In this document: piece by piece, positions 22,100-28,685 of the stretch
Position numbering within the stretch: the first letter of the stretch is position 1
How the letters are laid out: every line of letters starts with the position of its first letter
The notes under the pieces: model-generated
Database searches by the model: none
What the model was told of the DNA's origin: nothing
What the model saw: the letters and a program-made list of their open reading frames with translations, nothing else
From: a virus
IMG/VR virus record: IMGVR_UViG_3300042516_002675
Coordinates: 1-48,570 of that record
Reading direction: 5' to 3' (one strand)
DNA length: 48,570 nucleotides
Position numbers and translations under genes: made by a program

Positions 22100-22105
22100 T
22101 GTTTT

Positions 22106-22591
22106 ATGTTAAAAAAGGTTTTTATTGCGTTTATATTATTATTCTTATTTTCTTCTACAAACCCAGTGGTTGCAAAAAACACTAATGTTTGGAAATCTAC
22201 AACTGCTCAAGAAATTCCTCGAAATAAGTGGACAACATTAAAGTTTGATGGAAAAAGCCAAATGAAACCATTTGGTACTAGAAGTCTTTACTGTACTCAA
22301 GTTCATTTAACTTTTGGCAAAAGTAAGCCAAAGTGGGTTAAAGTTCGCATAGCCAGAGTTCTACCATCTGGAAAGCTAAACACTACTGGCACTAACACCT
22401 GGGTCCTAGGTAAAAACAGTCCTAAGAAGTGGCAAGGAGCCACCTGCTGGGCGATTAACCCTGATTACCCAGTAGTTGCACAGGTTAAGTACGGAGGCGG
22501 CCCAAAAACCGTTAAATCTTCTTTAAGGCAGTTTAAGTCTTGGAACCCCAACTCGCCATTAGACGATAGTTTTTTAACATTTCCAGAGTAA
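22106..22591 (+). CDS. Secreted beta-rich protein of unknown function (161 aa)
   Basis: An N-terminal signal peptide (KKVFIAFILLFLFSSTNPVVA) is followed by a Trp- and Lys-rich beta-type domain (VWKSTTAQEIPRNKWTTLKF, PKWVKVRIARVLPSGKL, WAINPDYPVVAQVKYGGG). Two Cys (SLYCTQ, ATCWA) could form a disulfide. The overall pattern resembles the 128-aa protein at 24044, so they may share a domain, possibly carbohydrate-binding; not confirmed. Leaderless promoter upstream. Confidence 0.6.
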   Translation: MLKKVFIAFILLFLFSSTNPVVAKNTNVWKSTTAQEIPRNKWTTLKFDGKSQMKPFGTRSLYCTQVHLTFGKSKPKWVKVRIARVLPSGKLNTTGTNTWVLGKNSPKKWQGATCWAINPDYPVVAQVKYGGGPKTVKSSLRQFKSWNPNSPLDDSFLTFPE

Positions 22592-22608
22592 GTTGTATGA
22601 TAGTAATA

Positions 22609-22661
22609 GTTACCTGCCGTGGATAAATAAATTTAAAATAAATATTCTCACGGTAGGTAAC
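22609..22661 (+). promoter_or_regulatory. Strong hairpin before the gene at 22682
   Basis: Arms 22609-22621 and 22649-22661 form 13 consecutive pairs, one a G-U pair that works only on the plus strand, around a 27-nt AT-rich loop. It ends 20 nt before the ATG. It could be an RNA control element or a two-half-site operator. Confidence 0.55.
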
Positions 22662-22681
22662 ACTTTAAACTAGGGAGACAA

Positions 22682-22954
22682 ATGGCTTACTCAAGATTCA
22701 TTGAGTCTGATGCTTACGTTTTTATGCATGCTGGAACAAATCGACTTGTGTGTATGGCTTGTGGTTTAGGAGAGATGGACTCTGTATCTTTTAACGCTAA
22801 CTCAACTCAAGAGATGGTGGATCATTTAAAAGTTCATGAGAGTAGAGGGGACAGACTCCCAGAAAACATTTACGATGAACTTTGGAAAGACGACACAGAA
22901 AACTACCCCCAAAACACACAACCCTCCCCCGTCCGTATTCCCCCTACTCTTTAA
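22682..22954 (+). CDS. Zinc-type small protein (90 aa) reading into the repeat element
   Basis: The product begins YSRFIESDAYVFMHAG, then VCMACGLG and MVDHLKVHESRGDRLP. This fits the actinobacterial pattern 'YSRW-ESDVYVF...CC-C...M--HL--H---G--VP', a CxxC...H-x3-H zinc-type protein. About the last 16 residues (ENYPQNTQPS...) are read from the A/C- and C-rich half of intergenic element copy 3, so the original stop was lost or the element entered at the stop. A ribosome site GGGAG precedes the ATG. Confidence 0.75.
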   Translation: MAYSRFIESDAYVFMHAGTNRLVCMACGLGEMDSVSFNANSTQEMVDHLKVHESRGDRLPENIYDELWKDDTENYPQNTQPSPVRIPPTL

Positions 22955-22998
22955 TCGGAGCCAGAGGCCAAAAAAGTAAAGTTTTTTATTATATAGAA
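22908..22998 (+). repeat. Conserved intergenic element, copy 3 (subtype A)
   Basis: AAAACACACAACCCTCCCCC, then a C-rich tract, then GGAGCCAGAGGCCA at 22957-22970 and a tail ending TTTTTTATTATATAG shared with copy 1. The preceding gene stops inside it, at 22952-22954. Confidence 0.75.
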
Positions 22999-23009
22999 AA
23001 AGGTTGCTC

Positions 23010-23501
23010 ATGGATAATGAAGAAGATGAAGCCATAGAGCGTCTTCGCATGTCTCGAATGGAAGAGCAACTTGAAGCAGCCACGGAACAAGCAAGAGATA
23101 TTTTCCATAAAGCATCTGTAAATATTCCTCATCAGCCAGCAGAAGTAAGAGTTAAAAGTTTTGATGTAAATACTTATATGAGTACACCTGTGCTTAAAAA
23201 GTTAAGGTGGATGATTGATAGACAAGAGTTCGATAAGTTAGAGTTTTGCCCACATGTAGATTTTGATAATCCTACAGTTTGGTGTGTTTTTGTAGGGCAG
23301 TCTGATTTTCTTGGTTGCTCTGATTGTGTACAAGCTTTAGAAAAAGCCTCTGCCGAATACAACTCAGACGAGTGTGATTCATGTAAGAAGAGGGGGATAA
23401 GTATCTTTCATGAGTATTTTGCTAATATCGGTTCTGTTCTTATTCACGGTAGTCTTTGCGAAACCTGTATAAACCTGCAGAGGCAAGGAGAATCATGTTA
23501 G
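23010..23501 (+). CDS. Zinc-binding hypothetical protein (163 aa)
   Basis: Acidic N-terminus, helical middle, and a C-terminal half with four Cys pairs or singles (FCPHVDF, GCSDC, CDSCKKRG, CETCINL) that probably bind two zinc ions. The ATG at 23010 is preferred to the TTG at 23004, with AAAAGG 6 nt upstream. It overlaps the next gene by 7 nt. No family recognised. Confidence 0.65.
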   Translation: MDNEEDEAIERLRMSRMEEQLEAATEQARDIFHKASVNIPHQPAEVRVKSFDVNTYMSTPVLKKLRWMIDRQEFDKLEFCPHVDFDNPTVWCVFVGQSDFLGCSDCVQALEKASAEYNSDECDSCKKRGISIFHEYFANIGSVLIHGSLCETCINLQRQGESC

Positions 23502-23836
23502 AAACCCCGAAGGCAAAGAGTTTACACAAGAGTTTTGTTAAACGCTTTGGACAGAGAATAGATATAGATTATTTAAACACTGAAGAAGTGGTTAATTTCT
23601 TTTTAGAAGAATCAGAGAAGTACGACCAAAAAGCCATTAAATCCATGATGGATAGGTACAACAAGAGAACTAGTAGTTTTGGCGAAATGCATAGACCTAA
23701 CTTGGCTCCAGAAGATATTGCAGAGATTATCCGTGAGGGTAGAGAAGAAAACGACAAAAAGTTTGGTACTTACAAAGAATACCTTGACCACACAGTTGAA
23801 GAAAATAACGAGATTTTACGTAACTATGAAAAGTAA
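23495..23836 (+). CDS. Hypothetical charged helical protein (113 aa)
   Basis: Starts MLETPKAKSLHK and is rich in Lys and Glu with coiled-coil-like spacing in its C-terminal half. The ATG at 23495 is chosen over a TTG at 23456: AAGGAG ends 4 nt before it, and it overlaps the preceding gene by only 7 nt. Unknown function. Confidence 0.6.
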   Translation: MLETPKAKSLHKSFVKRFGQRIDIDYLNTEEVVNFFLEESEKYDQKAIKSMMDRYNKRTSSFGEMHRPNLAPEDIAEIIREGREENDKKFGTYKEYLDHTVEENNEILRNYEK

Positions 23837-23975
23837 AGATATAGTAAAAAAGATTAAAGAGTGGTTTAGTGCTGGAGAAGACGCGCTACCAAACGGCTGC
23901 CTTCCAAGCGGGCATAAGTTTTCAGATTACGGCATGTGCCTTATCTGTGGAGGATACCAAAATTCATTGAAGTAA
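23826..23975 (+). CDS. Small zinc-type protein (49 aa)
   Basis: Overlaps the preceding gene by 11 nt. A basic helix (KDIVKKIKEWF) is followed by NGCLPSGHKFSDYGMCLICGG, a C-x4-H...C-x2-C zinc pattern. Known only from this context; the small size and clean motif support it. Confidence 0.6.
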   Translation: MKSKDIVKKIKEWFSAGEDALPNGCLPSGHKFSDYGMCLICGGYQNSLK

Positions 23976-24038
23976 ATGAGGTTGCTTTGTTTGTGTAATA
24001 ATTGTTTTACACAACTAGTGCAGGGTTTTAAGGAGTAA
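23976..24038 (+). CDS. Possible 20-aa Cys-rich peptide
   Basis: An ATG directly follows the TAA of the gene before, and the frame runs 20 codons (LCLCNNCF core) to a TAA that sits inside the next gene's ribosome-site region. It may be a real micro-peptide, a coupling device or chance. Confidence 0.25.
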   Translation: MRLLCLCNNCFTQLVQGFKE

Positions 24039-24043
24039 TAACA

Positions 24044-24430
24044 GTGTCAAATTTATGGAAAGTAGAAAGTGGTAAGTCTAAGCAATCAGTTCCACCTAAA
24101 GTTTGGACTTGGGTTGAGTACCCTAAAGGTATCTCGTACAAGGTAGACAGCGCTGGTGTATGGCAATGGACAACTGTTCTAAGAATAGAATTTGGCGTTG
24201 GTGGAAAAGTTCTTAGAGGAAGATTTGGTCGCTACCCAGGTACTGACAAACTAGATGAAACTGGTCACGATGATAAGAACATCGGCGGCTGGGATGGAAA
24301 AAACTATCATCTACATTGGTCACACACGTTTAATTCTGATCCATCTATGCCAATCGGTTTTTGGATTTGGCATGACAGTAAAGGTCCTATTGTTCTAGAT
24401 GGAAGACAGATCAAAGCAAAGAAACTATAG
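24044..24430 (+). CDS. Trp-rich beta-type protein (128 aa), GTG start
   Basis: No signal peptide. Eleven Trp or more in 128 residues, with beta-strand-like stretches (KVWTWVEYPKGISYKV, VWQWTTVLRIEFGVG, PIGFWIWHDSKGPIVL) and a WDGKNYHLHWSH segment. The look is that of a carbohydrate-binding or lectin-like beta-sandwich, and it resembles the secreted protein at 22106, but I cannot name the family. GTG start with AAGGAG 8 nt upstream. It is followed closely by element copy 4. Confidence 0.55.
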   Translation: MSNLWKVESGKSKQSVPPKVWTWVEYPKGISYKVDSAGVWQWTTVLRIEFGVGGKVLRGRFGRYPGTDKLDETGHDDKNIGGWDGKNYHLHWSHTFNSDPSMPIGFWIWHDSKGPIVLDGRQIKAKKL

Positions 24431-24432
24431 CC

Positions 24433-24522
24433 AAAACACACCAAAACACAACCTTCCTTCCCTTCCTTGCTTTTTTGCCCTATTATTATGTTGGAGCGAG
24501 AGGCCGAAAAATTAGGTTTTAA
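24433..24522 (+). repeat. Conserved intergenic element, copy 4 (subtype B)
   Basis: AAAACACACCAAAACACAACC, a C/T tract, TATTATGTT, then GGAGCGAGAGGCCGAAAA at 24493-24510 and TTAGGTTTTAAGG. The next gene's ribosome site follows directly. Confidence 0.75.
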
Positions 24523-24537
24523 GGAAGGAGTGTTGGT

Positions 24538-24813
24538 GTGGATTTTGTAAAGCAAGTAGAAGTAGACAAAGGTTCAGTTGTTCGCTGGATCTCAAATAGA
24601 GCTATGGATGCGTCTGGTTGGTTGGCAAGAAAGTTTTCTCCGTATGCAGATATGTACACAGCCGTTTGGGATGATTATGAAGAAGATGACAAAAACGATT
24701 CATCCACTTGGGACACTAACTATCACGATTTAATGGTTTCACCACCAAATCAAATGGTTGATGCTGACTCAGCAAATGAGTGGGGCACCATATGTAAAGA
24801 ATGTAGAAAATAA
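24538..24813 (+). CDS. Hypothetical acidic protein (91 aa), GTG start
   Basis: Acidic Trp-containing protein (VVRWISNRAMDASGWLARKF near the start, then WDDYEEDDKND) ending in CKECRK, a small Cys pair. GTG start with AAGGAG upstream. It lies between element copies 4 and 5. No family recognised. Confidence 0.6.
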   Translation: MDFVKQVEVDKGSVVRWISNRAMDASGWLARKFSPYADMYTAVWDDYEEDDKNDSSTWDTNYHDLMVSPPNQMVDADSANEWGTICKECRK

Positions 24814-24819
24814 AGATAA

Positions 24820-24897
24820 ACCCAAACACACACATTTTTTCCCCACTCTCCCGCTTCCTTTCATAACGGAGCGAGAGGCCGAAAAATAGCGTTTTTA
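24820..24897 (+). repeat. Conserved intergenic element, copy 5 (subtype B)
   Basis: A/C-rich start, then CTCTCCCGCTTCC pairing, with one bulge and one mismatch, to GGAGCGAGAG, then GGCCGAAAA (core 24868-24885) and a T-rich tail. It lies directly before the recombinase control region. Confidence 0.75.
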
Positions 24898-24901
24898 AAA
24901 G

Positions 24902-25002
24902 TTATCCACAGGCTAGCTACAAATCTTGTACATGTTCTTGTACATATTCCATACATATTTAAGTCTAAGTGTGTATGTATTTTCAGGTTAAGTGTGTATA
25001 CT
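24902..25002 (+). promoter_or_regulatory. Recombinase control region with a DnaA box and direct repeats
   Basis: TTATCCACA (24902-24910) is a perfect DnaA box. CTTGTACAT is repeated at 24925 and 24937. TAAGTGTGTAT is repeated at 24966 and 24989 with 23-nt spacing, the second copy running into a TATACT box. Such paired words suggest a repressor or recombinase binding site. Confidence 0.55.
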
Positions 25003-25023
25003 TTAGTCAAATAGGAGCGACAA

Positions 25024-25710
25024 ATGACTGAAGTATTAAAAACAGTTTTACCAGGTGTTGCATATTGCTATGCAAGAGTCTCAACTCAAATGCAAGTTGA
25101 AGACGGAGTAAGTCTTGATGCCCAAGAAAAGCAACTTAAAGCTGCTGCAGAAGCCGCTGGCTACACAGTAGTAATGCTTAGGGAAGAAGGTCGCTCAGGT
25201 AAAAGCATTCAAGGTAGACCAGTTCTAAGACAGGCTTTAGAGGATTTAGATGAAGGTAAAGCCAATGCTCTCTATGTCACTCGTTTGGATAGGTTGGCTA
25301 GATCAACTAGAGACTTTTTAAGCATTGTTGATAGATCTCATAAATACAACTGGCGTTTAGCCATGCTCGACTTAGGTTTAGATACTGCTACCTATCAAGG
25401 TCGCTTCGTTGTAACCATTATGTCTGCAATGGCAGAGATGGAACGAGGAATGATTTCACTTCGTCAAAGAGATGTCCATCAAGATAGAAGAGATAACAAT
25501 AAAAAGTGGGGTATTGATTTAGGTCCTAAACCAATACTTACAGATGATGTGAGAATAAGAATTTACGAGCACAGATTAAAAGGTTTATCTTTTGGACGGA
25601 TTGCAGAAATGTTAAACAAAGAAAATATTCCAACAGTTAAAAAAGACAGTAAATGGCATGCATCAACAGTTAGACATGTGTATTTGTCGTATAAAAAATC
25701 TTTGGAGTAA
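25024..25710 (+). CDS. Serine recombinase (resolvase/invertase type)
   Basis: A 228-aa serine recombinase with the catalytic YARVST motif (S20) and the RLDRLARS segment with R87, R90 and R93. A C-terminal HTH (LKGLSFGRIAEMLNKENIP, then WHASTVRHVY) binds DNA. It lacks the large C-terminal domain of serine integrases, so it is nearer resolvases or invertases, acting on short sites within one DNA molecule. Possible jobs are resolving multimers or inverting a fibre-related segment. AGGAG lies 7 nt upstream of its ATG. Direct repeats in the upstream region may be binding sites. Confidence 0.9.
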   Translation: MTEVLKTVLPGVAYCYARVSTQMQVEDGVSLDAQEKQLKAAAEAAGYTVVMLREEGRSGKSIQGRPVLRQALEDLDEGKANALYVTRLDRLARSTRDFLSIVDRSHKYNWRLAMLDLGLDTATYQGRFVVTIMSAMAEMERGMISLRQRDVHQDRRDNNKKWGIDLGPKPILTDDVRIRIYEHRLKGLSFGRIAEMLNKENIPTVKKDSKWHASTVRHVYLSYKKSLE

Positions 25711-25776
25711 GTAGTTAACTCTTTTAACATGTAAAATAGATATAGAGAGTATTGGACACACTCGCTGGAGTTTTAT

Positions 25777-27591
25777 TTGATTAAGAGTTTAGTTAGAGCT
25801 TTTCTTGTATTTACATTAACACTTGGCTTTTTAGTGTTTTTAGATAGTAATAAAAGCTCTGGATCTACTGCCGCGCCCTGCGATACTCATCAAGTTAACG
25901 GTGGCGATCAAGCGTTTTTAATGAATCTAAATACACCTCTTGAATGGGGTGGAACGGTTTATACAAACAATATTTATGTAAGTCCAAAAGGAACAATAAC
26001 TTTTGGTCAAGGAGACTATACATTCTGGGATTACCCACCAACTCCCTCTATTTCTATAGCGTCCTTTGATTATCACGCTTTTCCAAATCAAGAAACTCCT
26101 GGAGTATGGAGTCCTGGATGGGGATACGGAAATAATTTATATGTTAGATATGGCTCTACAGCAACTTCTATATGCGTAGATTGGAAAGTATTACCATGGG
26201 GTCAATCATCAGGAAACCCTGTCTACATAAGAATGTTGGCAGAAGTAAATCCAATAAATTACACATGGCAACCAACCTATGAAGTAAGTTCTAGTGCACC
26301 AGCAAATGCTAGGTATGGTGCAAGATACATTCAAAATGGGCCTATCCAACCATTAACTGTTCAAACTATTACTGAACCTCCTGTAGCAAGCCCTACTCCA
26401 ACTCCTACACCTACTCCAACTCCTACACCTACGCCTACTCCAACTCCTACGCCTTCACTAAATCCACCACAAAACTTAACCGCAACATTATTATCTGCAG
26501 GAAATGTAGAGTTACTTTGGAATGCACCAGTTAGTAGTGGGACAGCAGTTGAAAGTTATGCAATTAGTTGGTCTACAACAAACTTTGTATCGGATGGTTG
26601 GGGCATAAGTTCACAAGAAACAAATTCGTACTTATCACCAGAAGTATTCTCAACAACTGGAGGATTAGGAAAAAACTATCAATTTAAGATTAGATCAGAT
26701 AATAATACTCTGTCTGTATATTCTAGTGATTCAAATATAGTTGAATTATTTATACCAACTTTACCTACTCCAACTCCAACTCCAACTCCAACTTCTACGC
26801 CTACACCTACACCGACTTCAGAGCCAACCTCAGAACCTGTGCCAAGTCTTAGCCCTGAACCAGTCGAAAGCGTTGAACCAACTCTGGACCCAGAGCCAAC
26901 GCCAATACCTGAACCTATCCAAAGTGAATCACCATCCATAGAGCCTACGCTAGAACCAACGCCAATAGAAGAAATTATATTAGTTGAAGAAGAGATTGAT
27001 AATGCAATTGAAGAATTATTAGGTACTGAAGAAGAGATTACGGACGAGCAGTTAGAAGATATTGCAGCATTATTGATTGAAAATTATGAAGTAGACGAAA
27101 CAATGCCAGTAGCAGATTTACTTGAAGGATTAACTGATGAGCAAACTTTAGAGTTTTTAGAGCAGTTAGATCCAGATCAAATTATTGAATACCGAGAAGG
27201 CGTTAATTTAGAAGCAGGTATAGCACTCGTATTTGAACAACTGTCAGATTTGTCAGCTCTAGCCGCTGCGTTTTCTTCTGACGCAGGTCAAGTACTAGAA
27301 GCATTAGGTCAAGTGGGTGCGGATATGAACACTGAAGAAAGAGAAGAAGCGCAAACGGTAGTTGTTGCCTCAGTAGTTGTGACACAGATTGCTGCTGCAG
27401 CATCTATTGCAGCTGCTTCTACAGGAGGATCTGGTTCTTCAGGAGCTTCAGGCGGTTCAGGCGGTTCAGGCGGTTCTGGAGGCGGAGGAGAAATTCCTGC
27501 TGGTAGTGAAAGGTCTAAACCGAAAAAAAGAATTAAAAAAACTAGAAAGTATAGAAAAGTAAGGCGTAATGTACGAAGTTTTAAAAGATAG
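25777..27591 (+). CDS. Large secreted TP-rich surface-type protein with FN3-like domain
   Basis: A 604-aa protein with TTG start. An N-terminal membrane/signal segment (LVRAFLVFTLTLGFLVFL) is followed by a beta-type domain (residues about 35-200, one Cys pair). Then come a (TP)n linker, an FN3-like domain (PPQNLTATLLSAGNVELLW, YQFKIRSDN, about 228-325), a second TP/EP linker, a long acidic helical region, a Val/Ala hydrophobic segment (about 530-550), a Gly/Ser stretch, and a very basic tail (KPKKRIKKTRKYRKVRR). This layout is rather like a bacterial surface protein, and may have been acquired from a host. Function unknown; adhesion is a guess. Confidence 0.6.
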   Translation: MIKSLVRAFLVFTLTLGFLVFLDSNKSSGSTAAPCDTHQVNGGDQAFLMNLNTPLEWGGTVYTNNIYVSPKGTITFGQGDYTFWDYPPTPSISIASFDYHAFPNQETPGVWSPGWGYGNNLYVRYGSTATSICVDWKVLPWGQSSGNPVYIRMLAEVNPINYTWQPTYEVSSSAPANARYGARYIQNGPIQPLTVQTITEPPVASPTPTPTPTPTPTPTPTPTPTPSLNPPQNLTATLLSAGNVELLWNAPVSSGTAVESYAISWSTTNFVSDGWGISSQETNSYLSPEVFSTTGGLGKNYQFKIRSDNNTLSVYSSDSNIVELFIPTLPTPTPTPTPTSTPTPTPTSEPTSEPVPSLSPEPVESVEPTLDPEPTPIPEPIQSESPSIEPTLEPTPIEEIILVEEEIDNAIEELLGTEEEITDEQLEDIAALLIENYEVDETMPVADLLEGLTDEQTLEFLEQLDPDQIIEYREGVNLEAGIALVFEQLSDLSALAAAFSSDAGQVLEALGQVGADMNTEEREEAQTVVVASVVVTQIAAAASIAAASTGGSGSSGASGGSGGSGGSGGGGEIPAGSERSKPKKRIKKTRKYRKVRRNVRSFKR

Positions 27592-27640
27592 AAACTTACA
27601 AAAAACTATAAAATTATAATCTGGAGGAAAGACCCTGAAA

Positions 27641-28129
27641 ATGCTACACGCTAAAAAAACAAAGAATAAAACTTCTAAAAACAAAATGAAAAAGTTGCCT
27701 GCCCTTGCAACTAATGTATTTAAAAGTGTAGTTTCATTGCCATACAAAATTTATAAATATGTAAAAAGTTTAATAGTAAAACTATATAAACTAGTTCTAA
27801 ATACAGTTGTAAAGATAGTTAAAACTATACTTTTAGTTCCTTATAAAATCTACACATTTGTAAAAAATTTAGTAGTAAAAACAGCCAAAGCAGTGTGGGC
27901 TGTAGTTGTAAAAATAGTCAAAACTTTATTGTTTTTAGTAGTAAAAACAGCCAAAGCAGTATGGGCAGTAGTAAAAGATTTGATAGCCGAAATGTGGACA
28001 TTGCTAGGTATGTTCATCGCTTGGGTAACACTTGAGGGATCCGCAAAAACCATAGTAGGGTACGCAACCCTTTTAGCCCTAACAATATGGATTATCTCCC
28101 TACCTCTAAGAATGGAAAAGGACGAATAA
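27641..28129 (+). CDS. Lys-rich repeat protein with membrane segments (162 aa)
   Basis: Basic N-terminus, then repeated units: PYKIYKYVKSL and PYKIYTFVKNL, and VVKTAKAVWAVV twice, giving amphipathic and hydrophobic stretches of Val/Ile with Lys every 3-4 residues. The C-terminus has a clear membrane segment (GYATLLALTIWIISLPL). GGAGGAAAG precedes the ATG. The Lys/Val repeats may lie on membrane surfaces. It follows the TP-rich protein, and both may form one unit. Confidence 0.6.
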   Translation: MLHAKKTKNKTSKNKMKKLPALATNVFKSVVSLPYKIYKYVKSLIVKLYKLVLNTVVKIVKTILLVPYKIYTFVKNLVVKTAKAVWAVVVKIVKTLLFLVVKTAKAVWAVVKDLIAEMWTLLGMFIAWVTLEGSAKTIVGYATLLALTIWIISLPLRMEKDE

Positions 28130-28137
28130 CCCCCATT

Positions 28138-28166
28138 TTGACCTTCTAAAAAGTATATGATAGCGT
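28138..28166 (+). promoter_or_regulatory. Promoter before the terminase pair
   Basis: TTGACC (28138-28143) and TAGCGT (28161-28166) are 17 nt apart. AGAAGGAAG lies just before the ATG at 28215. It would drive the HTH gene and the large terminase together. Confidence 0.5.
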
Positions 28167-28214
28167 TCTAGAATAGATAGGACACTTAAGCTGGAACTTA
28201 AAAGAAGGAAGTAA

Positions 28215-28679
28215 ATGAAAGACGAACTGACAGTTCAGTACGCAAATAAGATAAAACCTATTCTTCCACTGGCTAAAAAAGCCTATGGTTCTAGAACACA
28301 AAACACACCTCAACATAAAGCAAGTCGTCAATACACATCACTACTGCTTGAGTATTACGAAAAAGGTGGAAGTTTACCTCAACTAGCAGACGAACTAAAG
28401 GTTGCTTACGCTGGTTTAAGAAGAAGAATCGTTATGAAAGACATAACAGTTGAATCAGTTAAGCCAAAAAGAGTTAAATATACAGAAAAAGAAATCACAG
28501 CATCTGCTAAAAGAGTAGAAAAAGCAAGAGATAAAAGTGTTGAAGAGTACCACGATCAACTTGCAGAAGAATACGTTAGAGGAGTTCCTCTTTCAAATCT
28601 TGCAAAAGAGATAGGTTTAAGTTCTGCCGCTCCCCTATACTATGGAGTACAGAGAAGTTTGCAGAGAAGAAAGCGGTAG
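28215..28679 (+). CDS. HTH protein next to the large terminase, alternative small-terminase candidate
   Basis: A 154-aa basic protein with two HTH-like segments: GGSLPQLADELKVAYAGLRRRI at about 51-72 and GVPLSNLAKEIGLSSAAPLYY at about 125-145, joined by a Lys-rich region. It stops 6 nt before the large-terminase start. In many phages the small terminase is immediately upstream of the large one and carries an HTH that recognises the packaging site, so it is a candidate by position and motif. The zinc protein at 2590 is the other candidate. Confidence 0.6.
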   Translation: MKDELTVQYANKIKPILPLAKKAYGSRTQNTPQHKASRQYTSLLLEYYEKGGSLPQLADELKVAYAGLRRRIVMKDITVESVKPKRVKYTEKEITASAKRVEKARDKSVEEYHDQLAEEYVRGVPLSNLAKEIGLSSAAPLYYGVQRSLQRRKR

Positions 28680-28685
28680 TTACAA

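Noticed and set aside
20177-24897. Integron attC sites for the intergenic elements
   Set aside because: The element ends lack the paired 7-nt core sites of attC, and the nearby recombinase is a serine, not an integron tyrosine, enzyme.
24966-25002. Confident promoter for the recombinase
   Set aside because: The TATACT box has no good -35 at the right distance, so I list the region as regulatory only.
26679-26941. Frames on both strands over the TP-rich linker
   Set aside because: Low-complexity repeats keep all frames open; the TTG-start frame with signal segment is the real one.
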